Source: Methylobacillus gramineus (GTDB lineage Bacteria; Pseudomonadota; Gammaproteobacteria; Burkholderiales; Methylophilaceae). From it: 64,000 nucleotides of DNA. The DNA is taken from the NCBI RefSeq assembly GCF_020532675.1, contig NZ_JAJAVE010000001.1:496001-560000 (forward strand). The letters run 5' to 3'. Below the pieces are notes generated by a model. The model was not told where the DNA came from and ran no database searches. It was given only the letters and a program-made list of their open reading frames with translations. The translations under genes were made by a program, and so were the position numbers. Below are positions 32,210-41,131 of this stretch, in pieces (within the stretch, counting starts at the first letter, position 1; each line of letters opens with the position of its first letter).

Positions 32210-33202
32210 ATGCAGAAGGCTGATTCTCATTTTATTCCGGTGACATTGCTGACGGGATTCCTGGGTAGTGGTAAAACCACCTTGCTGAACCGATGGCTGC
32301 AACAGCCTGAGATGGCGGATACCTTGGTGATTATCAATGAGTTCGGACAAGTGGGTTTGGATCATCTGCTGGTTGCCCATCAGCCTGATAGCACGACAGT
32401 GGTGGAGTTAAATAATGGGTGTCTGTGTTGTAACTTGCGCACTGATCTCAAGCAAACACTCAAGGACATCAGCTGGCGATTTTCCCGCCATGGGCAGCGT
32501 CAATTCAAGCGCGTGGTCATCGAGACCAGCGGCCTGGCCGATCCGGCTCCTATTTTGCATACCATCATGAGCGATGCCTATGTGTCAGCTTATTACCGTC
32601 TGGACAGCATAGTGACGGTGGTGGATAGCGTACATGTCCTGGAAACGCTGGAGCAGTTTCCTCAAGCGCTAAAACAGGTGGCCGTTGCAGATGTGCTCTT
32701 GCTGACCAAGGTAGACCTGGTAAATGCAGGTGTGCAACATGCGGTGGAAAGCAGGCTGCGGGGCTTGAATCCATCAGCCCGCTTGCATCAAGTGCAAGGC
32801 AGTTCAACGAGCATGGACTGGATATTCAGCGGCCAAGATGCTGACGGGCGATTCCCGCATTGGTTACCAGCACAGGCACAAGCGCCGATGTCTGAGCATC
32901 AACAGCAGAGTATTAGCACTATTAGTGAGCAGCTGGATCTGCCTATAGATTCCGATGTGTTTGCGGCATGGCAGGATGCACTACGCGGCTTTGCTGGCCC
33001 TGGCTTGCTACGTTTCAAGGGCTTGTTTCACCTGGTGGGTCAGTCACAACCCGTGGCGCTGCATGCAGTACAACATGTCATGCATGCGCCTGTGCTACTT
33101 AACTCATGGCCTGAGTCGATGGCTCCGCAAAGTCGCCTGGTATTTATTACGCAGGATATTGCTGAGCAAGATATTTTTGCCTTGCTGCAAAAGCTCCACT
33201 AG
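32210..33202 (+). CDS. COG0523 (CobW/G3E) GTPase
   Basis: This is a 330-residue metal-trafficking GTPase. It has Walker A GFLGSGKTT at residues 16-24, the metal-binding CLCC motif at 71-74 (NNGCLCCNL), Walker B-like VIETSGLADP, TKVD for guanine recognition, and a CobW C-terminal domain (LLRFKGLFHL...HAVQHVMHAP). These proteins insert or deliver Zn or other metals. It is convergent with a second COG0523 gene; the two stop codons share a CTAG. The exact client is unknown; the neighbours favour zinc limitation. Confidence 0.88.
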   Translation: MQKADSHFIPVTLLTGFLGSGKTTLLNRWLQQPEMADTLVIINEFGQVGLDHLLVAHQPDSTTVVELNNGCLCCNLRTDLKQTLKDISWRFSRHGQRQFKRVVIETSGLADPAPILHTIMSDAYVSAYYRLDSIVTVVDSVHVLETLEQFPQALKQVAVADVLLLTKVDLVNAGVQHAVESRLRGLNPSARLHQVQGSSTSMDWIFSGQDADGRFPHWLPAQAQAPMSEHQQQSISTISEQLDLPIDSDVFAAWQDALRGFAGPGLLRFKGLFHLVGQSQPVALHAVQHVMHAPVLLNSWPESMAPQSRLVFITQDIAEQDIFALLQKLH

Positions 33203-34221
33203 ATCTGCATCAGGGCATCACGGATTTTCATCTCGTCCAGCCCTTTGCCAATCAATACCACACGCGTGATAGGTTCCTCTTCATCCCAGCCTTCAAGCAG
33301 GTTAGGTGGATATAGCGTGTGTTGTACGGCATGAATCGCCAAGGGAGCAGGTTGGTCTTCAGCGTGAACGATGCCCTTCATGCGCAGCAGATTTTCGCCA
33401 AATGTTGCACATAACCATTGCAGGGCTGGCTCCAACTGATGCCAGGTAAGCGGTTTAGGCATGGTCACGGTAAAACTGCTGATTTCATCATCATGCACGG
33501 CTTGTGGCAGCATGCCTCGCCCGGCTTTTGACCGGGCGGGAGCACGCAGCCATCGTTGGGGTTGTGCCTGCTTGCCACTGGGATCGAATAATCCAGCATC
33601 AATAATGGCTGCCGGTTCTATCTCGCCATGCTGGATGCGATATTGGGTAGCGCCCGGGTTCAGTGATTCCAGTGTTGCTGAGAGGGCTTGTAGTTGCGCT
33701 TCAGTCGCAAGGTCGGTCTTGGTCAGTAACAATACATCGGCAACGGCTGCCTGCTTGCGTGCCTCAGCATGCTGCTCAATCTGTTGGGTGCCATATATGC
33801 TGTCTATGGTCACGACCACGGCATCAAGCCGATAAGTCGATACGATGACTGGCTCATTCAGCAGATTGGCAAGGATAGGCCCCGGGTCGGCCATACCGGT
33901 AGTTTCTATAACCAGACGATTGAACTTCGGGATGGCTTCCAGCTGGCGCTTGAAAAAGAGGTCGCGCATGGTTTCAGCCAGCTCGTTGCTCAGGGTACAG
34001 CACAGACAGCCAGATTCCAGCAATACGGTATTGTCAGTGATATGCTCGCTTTCCACATTACGGGCCAGAATGTGGTCGAGTCCGGCAGCGCCGATTTCAT
34101 TGATGATGACGGCCGTATCCTTCATGCCTGGATGATTCAGCAACTTGTTAAGCAGAGTGGTTTTTCCACTACCGAGAAACCCGGTCAACAAAGTAAGCGG
34201 GATGCGGTGGTCCAGCGTCAT
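33199..34221 (-). CDS. COG0523 (CobW/G3E) GTPase
   Basis: This is a 340-residue paralogue of the neighbouring gene: Walker A GFLGSGKTT at residues 14-22, CLCC at 72-75, VIETTGMADPGP, TKTD for guanine binding, and a CobW C-terminal domain with LLRMKGIVHAEDQPAPLAIHAVQHTLYPP. It probably acts as a metal chaperone. The 203 bases upstream of its start hold no gene. Transcribed in the same direction as the ZigA-like gene but separated from it. Confidence 0.88.
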   Translation of the reverse strand: MTLDHRIPLTLLTGFLGSGKTTLLNKLLNHPGMKDTAVIINEIGAAGLDHILARNVESEHITDNTVLLESGCLCCTLSNELAETMRDLFFKRQLEAIPKFNRLVIETTGMADPGPILANLLNEPVIVSTYRLDAVVVTIDSIYGTQQIEQHAEARKQAAVADVLLLTKTDLATEAQLQALSATLESLNPGATQYRIQHGEIEPAAIIDAGLFDPSGKQAQPQRWLRAPARSKAGRGMLPQAVHDDEISSFTVTMPKPLTWHQLEPALQWLCATFGENLLRMKGIVHAEDQPAPLAIHAVQHTLYPPNLLEGWDEEEPITRVVLIGKGLDEMKIRDALMQI

Positions 34222-34424
34222 GGTGTGTAATTCCTTGAATCTTTACGAAGTGTATGCATCGCTACTGGCGCGGGCGATAACCAGGCTTATTTTAACCGAG
34301 AACAGCCTGAAGACGGTGCGCAACCGTTGCACAATCATTAAATCGGCTGATGGCTGCGCATGCCTGTTTCAATAATGGGGCATAGGGTGCTGTGATGGTA
34401 ATCAGGATGTTAGCGGTAACTGGT

Positions 34425-35660
34425 TTACCATGTGGCTTCTTCTTCAGGCAGGTTCTCACGTTCCGCCCCCCATCCCGGGAATGGATCGGGGAAAGTCTGC
34501 CAGGCGGGCATTCCTAGATCCATTTCTCTCTCAGTGAGCAGGCATTGGTCGAACGACGTCGTTAATGCTGTCTTGTCCATATTGATGCCGATGAGGACGA
34601 TTTCCTGCTGTCGGTCACCAAATTCGCCAGAAAATCGGCGATTGATCTGGGCTAAAGATTCACTATCCTGGGGCCAGTTACTTTTTGGCGTGGCCGCCCA
34701 CCAGTAACCCGCCAGCTCATGTCTGGATACGACACCAGCCTGGGACCAACTGACGCAATAGGCTGGGCGTGAAGCGATCCAGAAATGTCCTTTTGATCGC
34801 ACAACACCGGGCCACTCGCTGTTCATCCAGTCCCACAGGCGTTGAGGGTGAAATGGGCGCTGGGCACGATACACAAAGCTACGGATACCGTACTCTTCTG
34901 TTTCAGGCACATGCTCGCCACGCAACTCCTTGAGCCACCCCGGTGCCTCCTGTGCTGCTTCAAAATTGAAGAGCCCAGTATTCATGATGGTGTGCAGTGG
35001 AACCTTGCCAAAACTGCTGTGAGCGATGCGGGCACGAGGGTTGAGGCTGTTGAGGATGCCATGCAGACGACGGATTTCCTCTGCCGTTACAAGGTCTGTT
35101 TTGTTCAGTACGATAACATCGCAGAACTCAACCTGTTCAATCAACAAGTCCACAACGGTACGTTCGTCGTCTTCTCCCATGGATTCACCACGCGCAGACA
35201 ATTGGTCGCGTGAGCCATAATCCTTGAGGAAATGATAGGCATCTACCACCGTGACCATGGTATCTAGCTGGGCGATGTCTGACAGACTTACCCCATTCTC
35301 ATCGCGGAAGGTAAAGGTTTCTGCCACAGGGAGAGGTTCTGAAATGCCAGTGGATTCTATTAATAGATAATCAAATTTACCGGCTTCCGCCAGGCGTTTG
35401 ATTTCAATCAGCAGATCCTCGCGTAGCGTGCAGCAGATGCAGCCGTTGCTCATTTCCACCAGTTTTTCTTCTGATCGTGACAGATCTGCCCCGCCTTCAC
35501 GTATCAATTGGGCATCGATATTGACCTCTGACATATCGTTGACAATAACCGCCACGCGTTTTCCTTCGCGGTTATTGAGAATGTGGTTGAGCAGGGTGGT
35601 TTTGCCCGTACCGAGAAATCCAGAAAGTACGGTGACGGGCAGTTTTTTAAATTCACTCAT
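34425..35660 (-). CDS. zigA: ZigA/YciC-type zinc metallochaperone GTPase
   Basis: This is a 411-residue COG0523 protein. GFLGTGKTT lies at residues 14-22, CICC at 74-77, [13 protein letters not shown] follows, then NKTD and a long C-terminal domain ([22 protein letters not shown]). The length and C-terminal motifs place it with YciC/ZigA, Zur-repressed proteins that allocate scarce zinc. It lies 36 bases after a DksA paralogue lacking zinc ligands, so both are likely transcribed from the twin palindromes upstream of the latter. Strong context for zinc limitation. Confidence 0.9.
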   Translation of the reverse strand: MSEFKKLPVTVLSGFLGTGKTTLLNHILNNREGKRVAVIVNDMSEVNIDAQLIREGGADLSRSEEKLVEMSNGCICCTLREDLLIEIKRLAEAGKFDYLLIESTGISEPLPVAETFTFRDENGVSLSDIAQLDTMVTVVDAYHFLKDYGSRDQLSARGESMGEDDERTVVDLLIEQVEFCDVIVLNKTDLVTAEEIRRLHGILNSLNPRARIAHSSFGKVPLHTIMNTGLFNFEAAQEAPGWLKELRGEHVPETEEYGIRSFVYRAQRPFHPQRLWDWMNSEWPGVVRSKGHFWIASRPAYCVSWSQAGVVSRHELAGYWWAATPKSNWPQDSESLAQINRRFSGEFGDRQQEIVLIGINMDKTALTTSFDQCLLTEREMDLGMPAWQTFPDPFPGWGAERENLPEEEATW

Positions 35661-35696
35661 GTGGATGGTCCTTGCGTAATGGGATATTCAGTGTGT

Positions 35697-36122
35697 TCAA
35701 GCGCGGAACTGGCGTTCGCGTTGTTCATGTCGTTCTTGTGCTTCCAGTGATAGTGTCGTGGTCGGTCTTGCGAGTAAGCGAGGCAGGCCGATGGGCTCTC
35801 CGGATTCTTCGCAAAAGCCATATTCACTGTTGGCGATTCGCCTTAGTGCCGCATCGATTTTCTTTTGCAGCTTGCGTTCACGATCACGTGTCCGCAGTTC
35901 CAGCGTATGCAGTTCTTCTTGCGTGGCACGGTCTGCAGGGTCAGAAAACTCTTCGTGTTCGCGCAGATGATTGCTGGTATCGCGTGCATTGTCGGCAATC
36001 TGCTCACGCTGTTTTTCTAACAGGGTTTTGAAAAATAGCAGTTGATCTGCATTCATGTATTGCTCCGCAGGCATGCCGAGCAGGGATTCTGGAGAAATGT
36101 TGGATGGACATTTTGGGGACAT
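35697..36122 (-). CDS. DksA2-like transcription factor, zinc-finger-less (TraR/DksA family)
   Basis: This is a 141-residue RNA polymerase secondary-channel factor. The coiled-coil tip motif DPADRA (Asp61, Asp64, Ala66) is kept, so ppGpp-type action on rRNA and amino-acid promoters is plausible. The four zinc Cys positions of DksA (104, 107, 125, 128) read Cys, Ser, Ser, Ala, so a stable zinc finger cannot form. This matches the DksA2 class that replaces DksA when zinc is scarce. It is the first gene of a unit with the ZigA-like GTPase, preceded by two TGCAAC-N3-GTTGCA palindromes. Confidence 0.88.
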   Translation of the reverse strand: MSPKCPSNISPESLLGMPAEQYMNADQLLFFKTLLEKQREQIADNARDTSNHLREHEEFSDPADRATQEELHTLELRTRDRERKLQKKIDAALRRIANSEYGFCEESGEPIGLPRLLARPTTTLSLEAQERHEQRERQFRA

Positions 36123-36134
36123 GATAAAAGACAG

Positions 36135-36155
36135 TTATGCAACAAAGTTGCATAA
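36135..36155. promoter_or_regulatory. Candidate Zur operator 1
   Basis: TTATGCAACAAAGTTGCATAA is a perfect 9-3-9 inverted repeat, 13 bases upstream of the DksA2 start codon. Its placement and its sister site point to the adjacent Fur/Zur-family regulator. Confidence 0.65.
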
Positions 36156-36175
36156 TAAGGGCTGTTGGTTTTATT

Positions 36176-36190
36176 TGCAACTTTGTTGCA
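36176..36190. promoter_or_regulatory. Candidate Zur operator 2
   Basis: TGCAACTTTGTTGCA repeats the core of operator 1 (TGCAAC-N3-GTTGCA) 41 bases further upstream, about four helical turns centre to centre. Confidence 0.6.
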
Positions 36191-36246
36191 CGTTGAGGAG
36201 GGGATGGTTTAAGCGGGATATAGCGGGGAAAATGCCGGAAGGGTTA

Positions 36247-36290
36247 GCTATAGCCTGTTTTTACAGGCTATAGCGTTGTAGCTGACAACG
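36247..36290. terminator. Two adjoining hairpins between the DksA2 promoter and the zur 3' end
   Basis: GCTATAGCCTG (36247-36257) pairs perfectly with CAGGCTATAGC (36264-36274). It is directly followed by CGTTGT (36274-36279) with ACAACG (36285-36290). They lie past the stop of the minus-strand Fur/Zur gene and probably end its transcript; their tandem form is unusual. Confidence 0.6.
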
Positions 36291-36307
36291 TTTGTTAAGG
36301 ATGCAAG

Positions 36308-36727
36308 CTAATTTTTTTCAGTATTACAGTGATCACATTGACCTTTTATGTTGAGTTCAACCGACTCAACGGTAAAATGTGAAGGGACGCTGCTGGGAAT
36401 CCTGGGTTTGACATCATCGAGGCAAAACATCTTGCCGCATGAGGTGCATTGAAAGTGCGCGTGGTGATGCTTGGCATTGCGCTGGGTCAACTGGAAACGC
36501 CTTGCGCGGTCTTCACCCATGATCGGGTGTACAAGATTGCACTCTACCAGCCAGTCCAGCACTCGATACAGCGTTACGCGGTCAAACGGGGCTTCCTGGG
36601 TAAGTGTGTGCAGGAGTTCTTGGTGAGTGAGTGGATGTTCTCCATCAAGCAGAACATTCAGCACCGCAACACGTGAGGAGGTCGGGCGTTGCCCAATCTC
36701 ATGTATCATTCGTTCGGCATTATGCAT
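36308..36727 (-). CDS. zur: Fur family regulator, probably Zur
   Basis: This is a 139-residue protein with a Fur-type winged helix (RPTSSRVAVLNVLLDGEHPLT; FDRVTLYRVLDWL). The metal domain has HHHAH at residues 87-91, CTSC at 94-97 and CDHC at 131-134; the two CxxC pairs make the structural zinc site found in Fur and Zur. Neighbouring zinc-limitation genes favour Zur, though Fur or Mur cannot be excluded by sequence alone. The start at 36727 is chosen; an in-frame extension of 8 codons is possible. It is divergent from the RNB gene. Confidence 0.82.
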   Translation of the reverse strand: MHNAERMIHEIGQRPTSSRVAVLNVLLDGEHPLTHQELLHTLTQEAPFDRVTLYRVLDWLVECNLVHPIMGEDRARRFQLTQRNAKHHHAHFQCTSCGKMFCLDDVKPRIPSSVPSHFTVESVELNIKGQCDHCNTEKN

Positions 36728-36789
36728 AGGCCGTAAATTACAGACAATCAACCCGTGCCGTCAACTGGGCACGGCAAAAAAGCAGGATT

Positions 36790-38664
36790 ATGAACGTATT
36801 TTTTGAAGAAGATGGCAGTTTCAAGGTTGCCTCCATCATGACGGAAAACCCCGGCTCCCTTCAGGTAGAAGCCATTTCCGGTAAACGCTCCAAGATCAAG
36901 ACCGCCAATGTATTGTTGCGCTTTGAGGCGCCACTGGCTAGTTTCCTTGAACATGCAAATACTGAGGCTGAGGGCCTGGACATTCCTTTCTTGTGGGAAT
37001 GCTGTGGCGAGCCCGAGTTTGGTTTTGAAGAGCTGGCACAGGAATATTATGGCAAGAAGCCAACGCCAGGCGAGGCTGCAGCGATTGCCATCCGCCTGCA
37101 TAGCGCGCCTGTGTACTTCTACCGCAAAGGCAAGGGCCGTTACAAGGCGGCTTCTGAAGAAACCTTGCAAGCCGCACTGGCCGGGCTGGAAAAGAAGCGA
37201 TTGCAGGCAGAAAAAGTGGCTCAGTATGTCGAGCAGCTGAAAGCAGGCCAGTTGCCTGAAGAGTTCAACGGCAAAATTGACGCGCTGCTATATCAGCCAG
37301 ACAAAAACGGCCTGGAGTGGAAAGCGCTGGAACAGGCTTCCATTGAGTCTAACCAGCACATCGTACGTGTACTGGCAAACAGCGGGGCGATTAATTCAGT
37401 TCATGATTATCACTTTGGTGCTTTCCTGCGCGAGTATTTTGCCGAGGGAGAAGGTTTTCCAGAGGTTGATGCGCTGACGGTACCCGATGATCTGCCGCGT
37501 GCAGCCATTGAGGCCTTTAGTATCGATGACAGCACGACAACGGAAATTGATGATGCCTTCTCGCTGCAGCCCCTAGCTGATGGCGTGATCCGTGTCGGCA
37601 TCCATATTGCTGCACCTGCGTTGGGGATTGCCAAGGATGATGTGCTGGACCAGGTAGCCATGCATAGGCTTTCCACGGTGTATATGCCAGGCCATAAAAT
37701 TACCATGCTGCCGGAACAGGCTATTACGCCTTATAGCCTGAATGAAGGGGAATGGCGCCCGTCATTGTCGCTGTATCTGGATGTGGCACCTGATTTGAGC
37801 ATACTTAAACGTGAGAGCCGGGTAGAGCTGATCCACGTAGTGGCCAACTTGCGACACGATACTCTGGAGCCATATTTCAATGAACATACGTTGGAGCAGG
37901 ATAGCGGGCATCCTTACTGGCAGAGACTGCTGTTCCTGTTCAACCTGGCAGAGTCTCTCGAAAAAGGCCGTGGCAAGTATGATCCCACGCGTCCTATCCA
38001 GATTGATTACAACTTCTACGTCAACGCTGGCAAGGTGAGTATTCTGGGCCGCCGCCGTGGTGCCCCTATAGACAAGCTGGTAGCTGAGCTCATGATAGAA
38101 GCCAATAGCCATTGGGGTGGCCTGCTGGCGGAACACCAGGTGCCTGGCATCTATCGTGCGCAAAATGGCGGCAAGGTTTATATGACAGTCAAGGCTGAGC
38201 CGCATCAGGGCCTGGGTGTGGCCCAATATAGCTGGAGCACTTCTCCCTTGCGTCGTGGGGTTGATCTGGTGAATCAGCGCCAGATTATTTCTGTCGTACA
38301 AAACACAGAGCCGGTATATCCGGTAAATAGCGATGATCTTGCCGTCATCATGCGCAACTTTGACCAGACTTATAACGCCTACAATGAGTTCCAGACACGC
38401 ATGGAGCGTTACTGGTGCTTGCAGTACCTGGTGCAGGAAGATATTCGTGAAATTGCTGCTACCGTCTGGCGTGAAAATCTGGTGCGACTGGATAACATCC
38501 CGCTTATGACCAAGGTACATGGCATGCCAGAGCTGGCAACCGGCACACGGGTGATCATCGAAATACAGAAGGTGGATACCTTGCTGATTGAGCTGGAAAG
38601 CCGCTTCAAGGCGCTTGAGCAACGGCAAGATGAAAGTGCAGCGGACGAAAGCGAGGCGGCCTGA
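36790..38664 (+). CDS. RNB-domain exoribonuclease (RNase II family)
   Basis: This is a 624-residue 3'-5' exoribonuclease with the RNB catalytic core beginning at IDDSTTTEIDDAFS (about residues 244-257), whose Asp residues bind Mg2+, then IRVGIHIAAPALGIAKDD and MPGHKITMLP. The C-terminal S1-like part is short, and the N-terminal region is not a clear cold-shock domain, so it is a divergent RNase II/R relative. First gene of a four-gene run with overlapping or adjacent frames. A GC-rich hairpin (CCGTGCC/GGCACGG at 36753-36774) precedes it. Confidence 0.88.
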   Translation: MNVFFEEDGSFKVASIMTENPGSLQVEAISGKRSKIKTANVLLRFEAPLASFLEHANTEAEGLDIPFLWECCGEPEFGFEELAQEYYGKKPTPGEAAAIAIRLHSAPVYFYRKGKGRYKAASEETLQAALAGLEKKRLQAEKVAQYVEQLKAGQLPEEFNGKIDALLYQPDKNGLEWKALEQASIESNQHIVRVLANSGAINSVHDYHFGAFLREYFAEGEGFPEVDALTVPDDLPRAAIEAFSIDDSTTTEIDDAFSLQPLADGVIRVGIHIAAPALGIAKDDVLDQVAMHRLSTVYMPGHKITMLPEQAITPYSLNEGEWRPSLSLYLDVAPDLSILKRESRVELIHVVANLRHDTLEPYFNEHTLEQDSGHPYWQRLLFLFNLAESLEKGRGKYDPTRPIQIDYNFYVNAGKVSILGRRRGAPIDKLVAELMIEANSHWGGLLAEHQVPGIYRAQNGGKVYMTVKAEPHQGLGVAQYSWSTSPLRRGVDLVNQRQIISVVQNTEPVYPVNSDDLAVIMRNFDQTYNAYNEFQTRMERYWCLQYLVQEDIREIAATVWRENLVRLDNIPLMTKVHGMPELATGTRVIIEIQKVDTLLIELESRFKALEQRQDESAADESEAA

Positions 38665-39467
38665 TGTTCAGGGTGGGCCGCAAAATCGCACGCAGCATCC
38701 ATAAAGCCATCACCAGCGAGGACAGTGTAGACGTCAGTGAGCTGGATGGCGTACGTTCATTGCATCTGGGGTCGGACACCATCCAAAGCTCCATGCGGGT
38801 GAAAGACCCCTATGCATTGGAGCTCAGGTATTCGCGCGGCATGATGGTATTCCTGCTGTTTCATAAACAGCCCACAGACCTGGTCGTGCTCGGCCTCGGC
38901 GGTGGTTCCATCCCTAAATATGTGTATCACCACCTGCCCGCCATGAAAATCCGGGTGGTGGAAATCAATGCGCGTATCATTGAGGTGGCGCGCAGTCATT
39001 TCATGGTGCCCGATAACGATGCGCGTTTCGACATCATTGAAGGTGATGCTGCTGCCTATCTGCGCGATAACCCGGCAACCACCTCCATGCTGATGATGGA
39101 TGCCTTTGGTAGCAGTGGCTTGCCGCCAGACCTGTGTTCGCAGGACTTCTTTGATTCCTGTGCGGATGCGATTACGCTGGATGGCATGTGTGCGATCAAC
39201 CTTTGGGGTAGCGACAAGAATTACGATGTTTACCTGCAGCGCATAGAAACCAGTTTCCATGGACGTATACTGGTCATGCCGACAGGGCGGCCAGGCAATG
39301 TGGTGATCTTTGGGTTTAAGCGTGCACCGAATGATTTACGCTGGAGTACCTTGCGTGTCCGCGCCAAGGCACTAGAAGCAATACACAAAGTGGAGTTCCT
39401 CGAATTTGTCGAACGCCTGCGCGAACATAACCCTAGCACCAGCAACCGCTTATTGCTTGAATCCTAG
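38664..39467 (+). CDS. Spermidine synthase-like (polyamine aminopropyltransferase-fold) protein
   Basis: This is a 267-residue SAM-type Rossmann protein. DLVVLGLGGGSIPKYVYHHLP (nucleotide loop), RVVEINARIIEVA and FDIIEGDAAAYL follow the spermidine-synthase order. Key catalytic residues of true SpeE are not clearly retained, so aminopropyl transfer is uncertain. The ATG overlaps the RNB stop (TGATG), showing coupling. Function in the nuclease operon is not known. Confidence 0.78.
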   Translation: MFRVGRKIARSIHKAITSEDSVDVSELDGVRSLHLGSDTIQSSMRVKDPYALELRYSRGMMVFLLFHKQPTDLVVLGLGGGSIPKYVYHHLPAMKIRVVEINARIIEVARSHFMVPDNDARFDIIEGDAAAYLRDNPATTSMLMMDAFGSSGLPPDLCSQDFFDSCADAITLDGMCAINLWGSDKNYDVYLQRIETSFHGRILVMPTGRPGNVVIFGFKRAPNDLRWSTLRVRAKALEAIHKVEFLEFVERLREHNPSTSNRLLLES

Positions 39468-39493
39468 CAATCAACAGCATACTGAAAGACAAC

Positions 39494-40651
39494 ATGCATT
39501 ATCAATTTTTTGCCACTTGCCCACGCGGCCTTGAAACTATGCTGGTGGAAGAACTTACCAGCATCAATGCACGGCAGATCACTCCTACTGATGGAGGGGT
39601 TGGCTTTGCTGGCGATATGCTGCTGGTGTATCGCGCCAATCTTGAGAGCCGCATTGCAACGCGTATCCTGCTGCAGGTTGGCAAGGGCCGTTACGCCAAT
39701 GAGGATGACCTGTATCAGGCTGCGTTCAATATCGACTGGAACCAGTGGTTTAATGTACGCCAGAATTTCATGGTGAAAGTCACCGGCGTCAAGTGTCCGC
39801 TGAAAAGCCTGGAGTTTGCCACCCTGCGCATCAAGGATGCCGTGTGTGATCGCTTCCGCAAGGAAGTGGGCAGTCGTCCCTCCATAGACACCCGTGAGCC
39901 AGATGTCAGGCTGCATGCCTATCTTGCTGCCGAGGATTACCTGCTGTATCTGGACACCTCCGGCGATCCGCTTTACCAGCGTGGCTTGCGCCGTGCCAGC
40001 ATTGAAGCACCATTGCGCGAGAATTTGGCAGCTGCGATTCTGCGTCTGAGCGGATGGCAACCGGGCACTCCGTTGTTGGACCCGATGTGCGGAAGTGGTA
40101 CCTTTTTGCTTGAAGCAGCCATGATGGCGCTGGACATTGCACCTGGCAGTGGCCGCAATTTCGGTTTTGAACGGTTGAAAAACTACAACGCTGGTGGCTG
40201 GCAATCGCTGTTGAAACAGGCCAAGAGCCGCGCCAAGCCAGTGAGTTTCCAGAAAATATACGGCAGTGATTCTGACCTGCGTGCTGTCCGTGTCAGCCGT
40301 CAGAACCTGCAACAGGCAGGCTTGCTGGACGCCGTGCAACTGGCGCACACCGAGTTTACAGCCGTGGTACCACCAGCGCCTGAAGGCACTCTGGTGGCTA
40401 ATCCGCCTTATGGTGTACGCATAGGTGAAGATGAAGATCTGGCAGCGCTTTATCCCAAGATCGGTGAAGCATTGAAGAAGAAATTTGCTGGCTGGAATAC
40501 TTATTTCCTTACCAACGACTTGCGCATGCCCAAGCTCATGCGGCTGGCACCGAGCAAGCGCACCCCGTTGTTCAATGGGCCGCTGGAGTGCCGCTTGTTC
40601 GAAGTGAAAATGGTAGCTGGCTCCAATCGCAAGGAAAAGCCTGATGCCTGA
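39494..40651 (+). CDS. THUMP-domain rRNA guanine-N2 methyltransferase (RlmL N-terminal type)
   Basis: This is a 385-residue class I methyltransferase. A THUMP domain covers about residues 50-150. The catalytic part has LLDPMCGSGTFLLEAAMMALDIAPG (SAM loop) and NPPYG at about residues 301-305. It resembles the first half of E. coli RlmL, which makes m2G2445 in 23S rRNA; the second, RlmK-type half is missing here, as usual in betaproteobacteria. Its end overlaps the MazG-like gene by 8 bases. Confidence 0.9.
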   Translation: MHYQFFATCPRGLETMLVEELTSINARQITPTDGGVGFAGDMLLVYRANLESRIATRILLQVGKGRYANEDDLYQAAFNIDWNQWFNVRQNFMVKVTGVKCPLKSLEFATLRIKDAVCDRFRKEVGSRPSIDTREPDVRLHAYLAAEDYLLYLDTSGDPLYQRGLRRASIEAPLRENLAAAILRLSGWQPGTPLLDPMCGSGTFLLEAAMMALDIAPGSGRNFGFERLKNYNAGGWQSLLKQAKSRAKPVSFQKIYGSDSDLRAVRVSRQNLQQAGLLDAVQLAHTEFTAVVPPAPEGTLVANPPYGVRIGEDEDLAALYPKIGEALKKKFAGWNTYFLTNDLRMPKLMRLAPSKRTPLFNGPLECRLFEVKMVAGSNRKEKPDA

Positions 40652-41018
40652 TGTGCCTCAACCGGATTCGCTAGATCAATTACGCGCGCGTATCAATCAC
40701 TTTGTACAGGAGCGTGACTGGGAGCAGTTCCACACGCCCAAAAACCTAGCAATGGCGATGATCGTGGAGGCGGCGGAAGTGGTGGAGCATTTCCAGTGGG
40801 ACAGTCCGCAGGAAAGCATTACCCTGAGTGAAGAGCGCAAGACCGAGATCGGCCACGAACTCGCGGATACCCTGGTCTATCTGCTGCGGATTGCGGAAGT
40901 CTGCGGCATCGACCTGATTGCCGCTGCCAACGCCAAAATAGTACTGAACGCCAAGAAATACCCGGTGGAAAAAGCCAAAGGCAGCAACGCAAAATATACC
41001 GCCTATCAGGATCAGTAA
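40644..41018 (+). CDS. MazG-like nucleotide pyrophosphohydrolase
   Basis: This is a 124-residue protein. MAMIVEAAEVVEHFQW and EIGHELADTLVYLLRIAEVCGID supply the Glu/Asp residues that bind Mg2+ in the all-alpha NTP pyrophosphatases (MazG/dCTPase type). It probably cleans nucleotide pools; exact substrate unknown. The frame begins inside the methyltransferase 3' end, so it is coupled to it. Last gene of the RNA-metabolism run. Confidence 0.88.
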   Translation: MPDVPQPDSLDQLRARINHFVQERDWEQFHTPKNLAMAMIVEAAEVVEHFQWDSPQESITLSEERKTEIGHELADTLVYLLRIAEVCGIDLIAAANAKIVLNAKKYPVEKAKGSNAKYTAYQDQ

Positions 41019-41131
41019 GTTTCTTCAGCGCGTCTTTATTAATATTGTAATGAAGGCATTGAGCCGGAATCTTGTCTACCCATGATGATGTATCGAAAGC
41101 CGGGTGAACTGCCTGCTGACCTTGCTGTTGC

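Noticed and set aside
34320-34330. GCAAC-C-GTTGC as a third Zur site
   Set aside because: The half-sites match but the spacer is 1 base, not 3, so a dimer could not bind in the same way.
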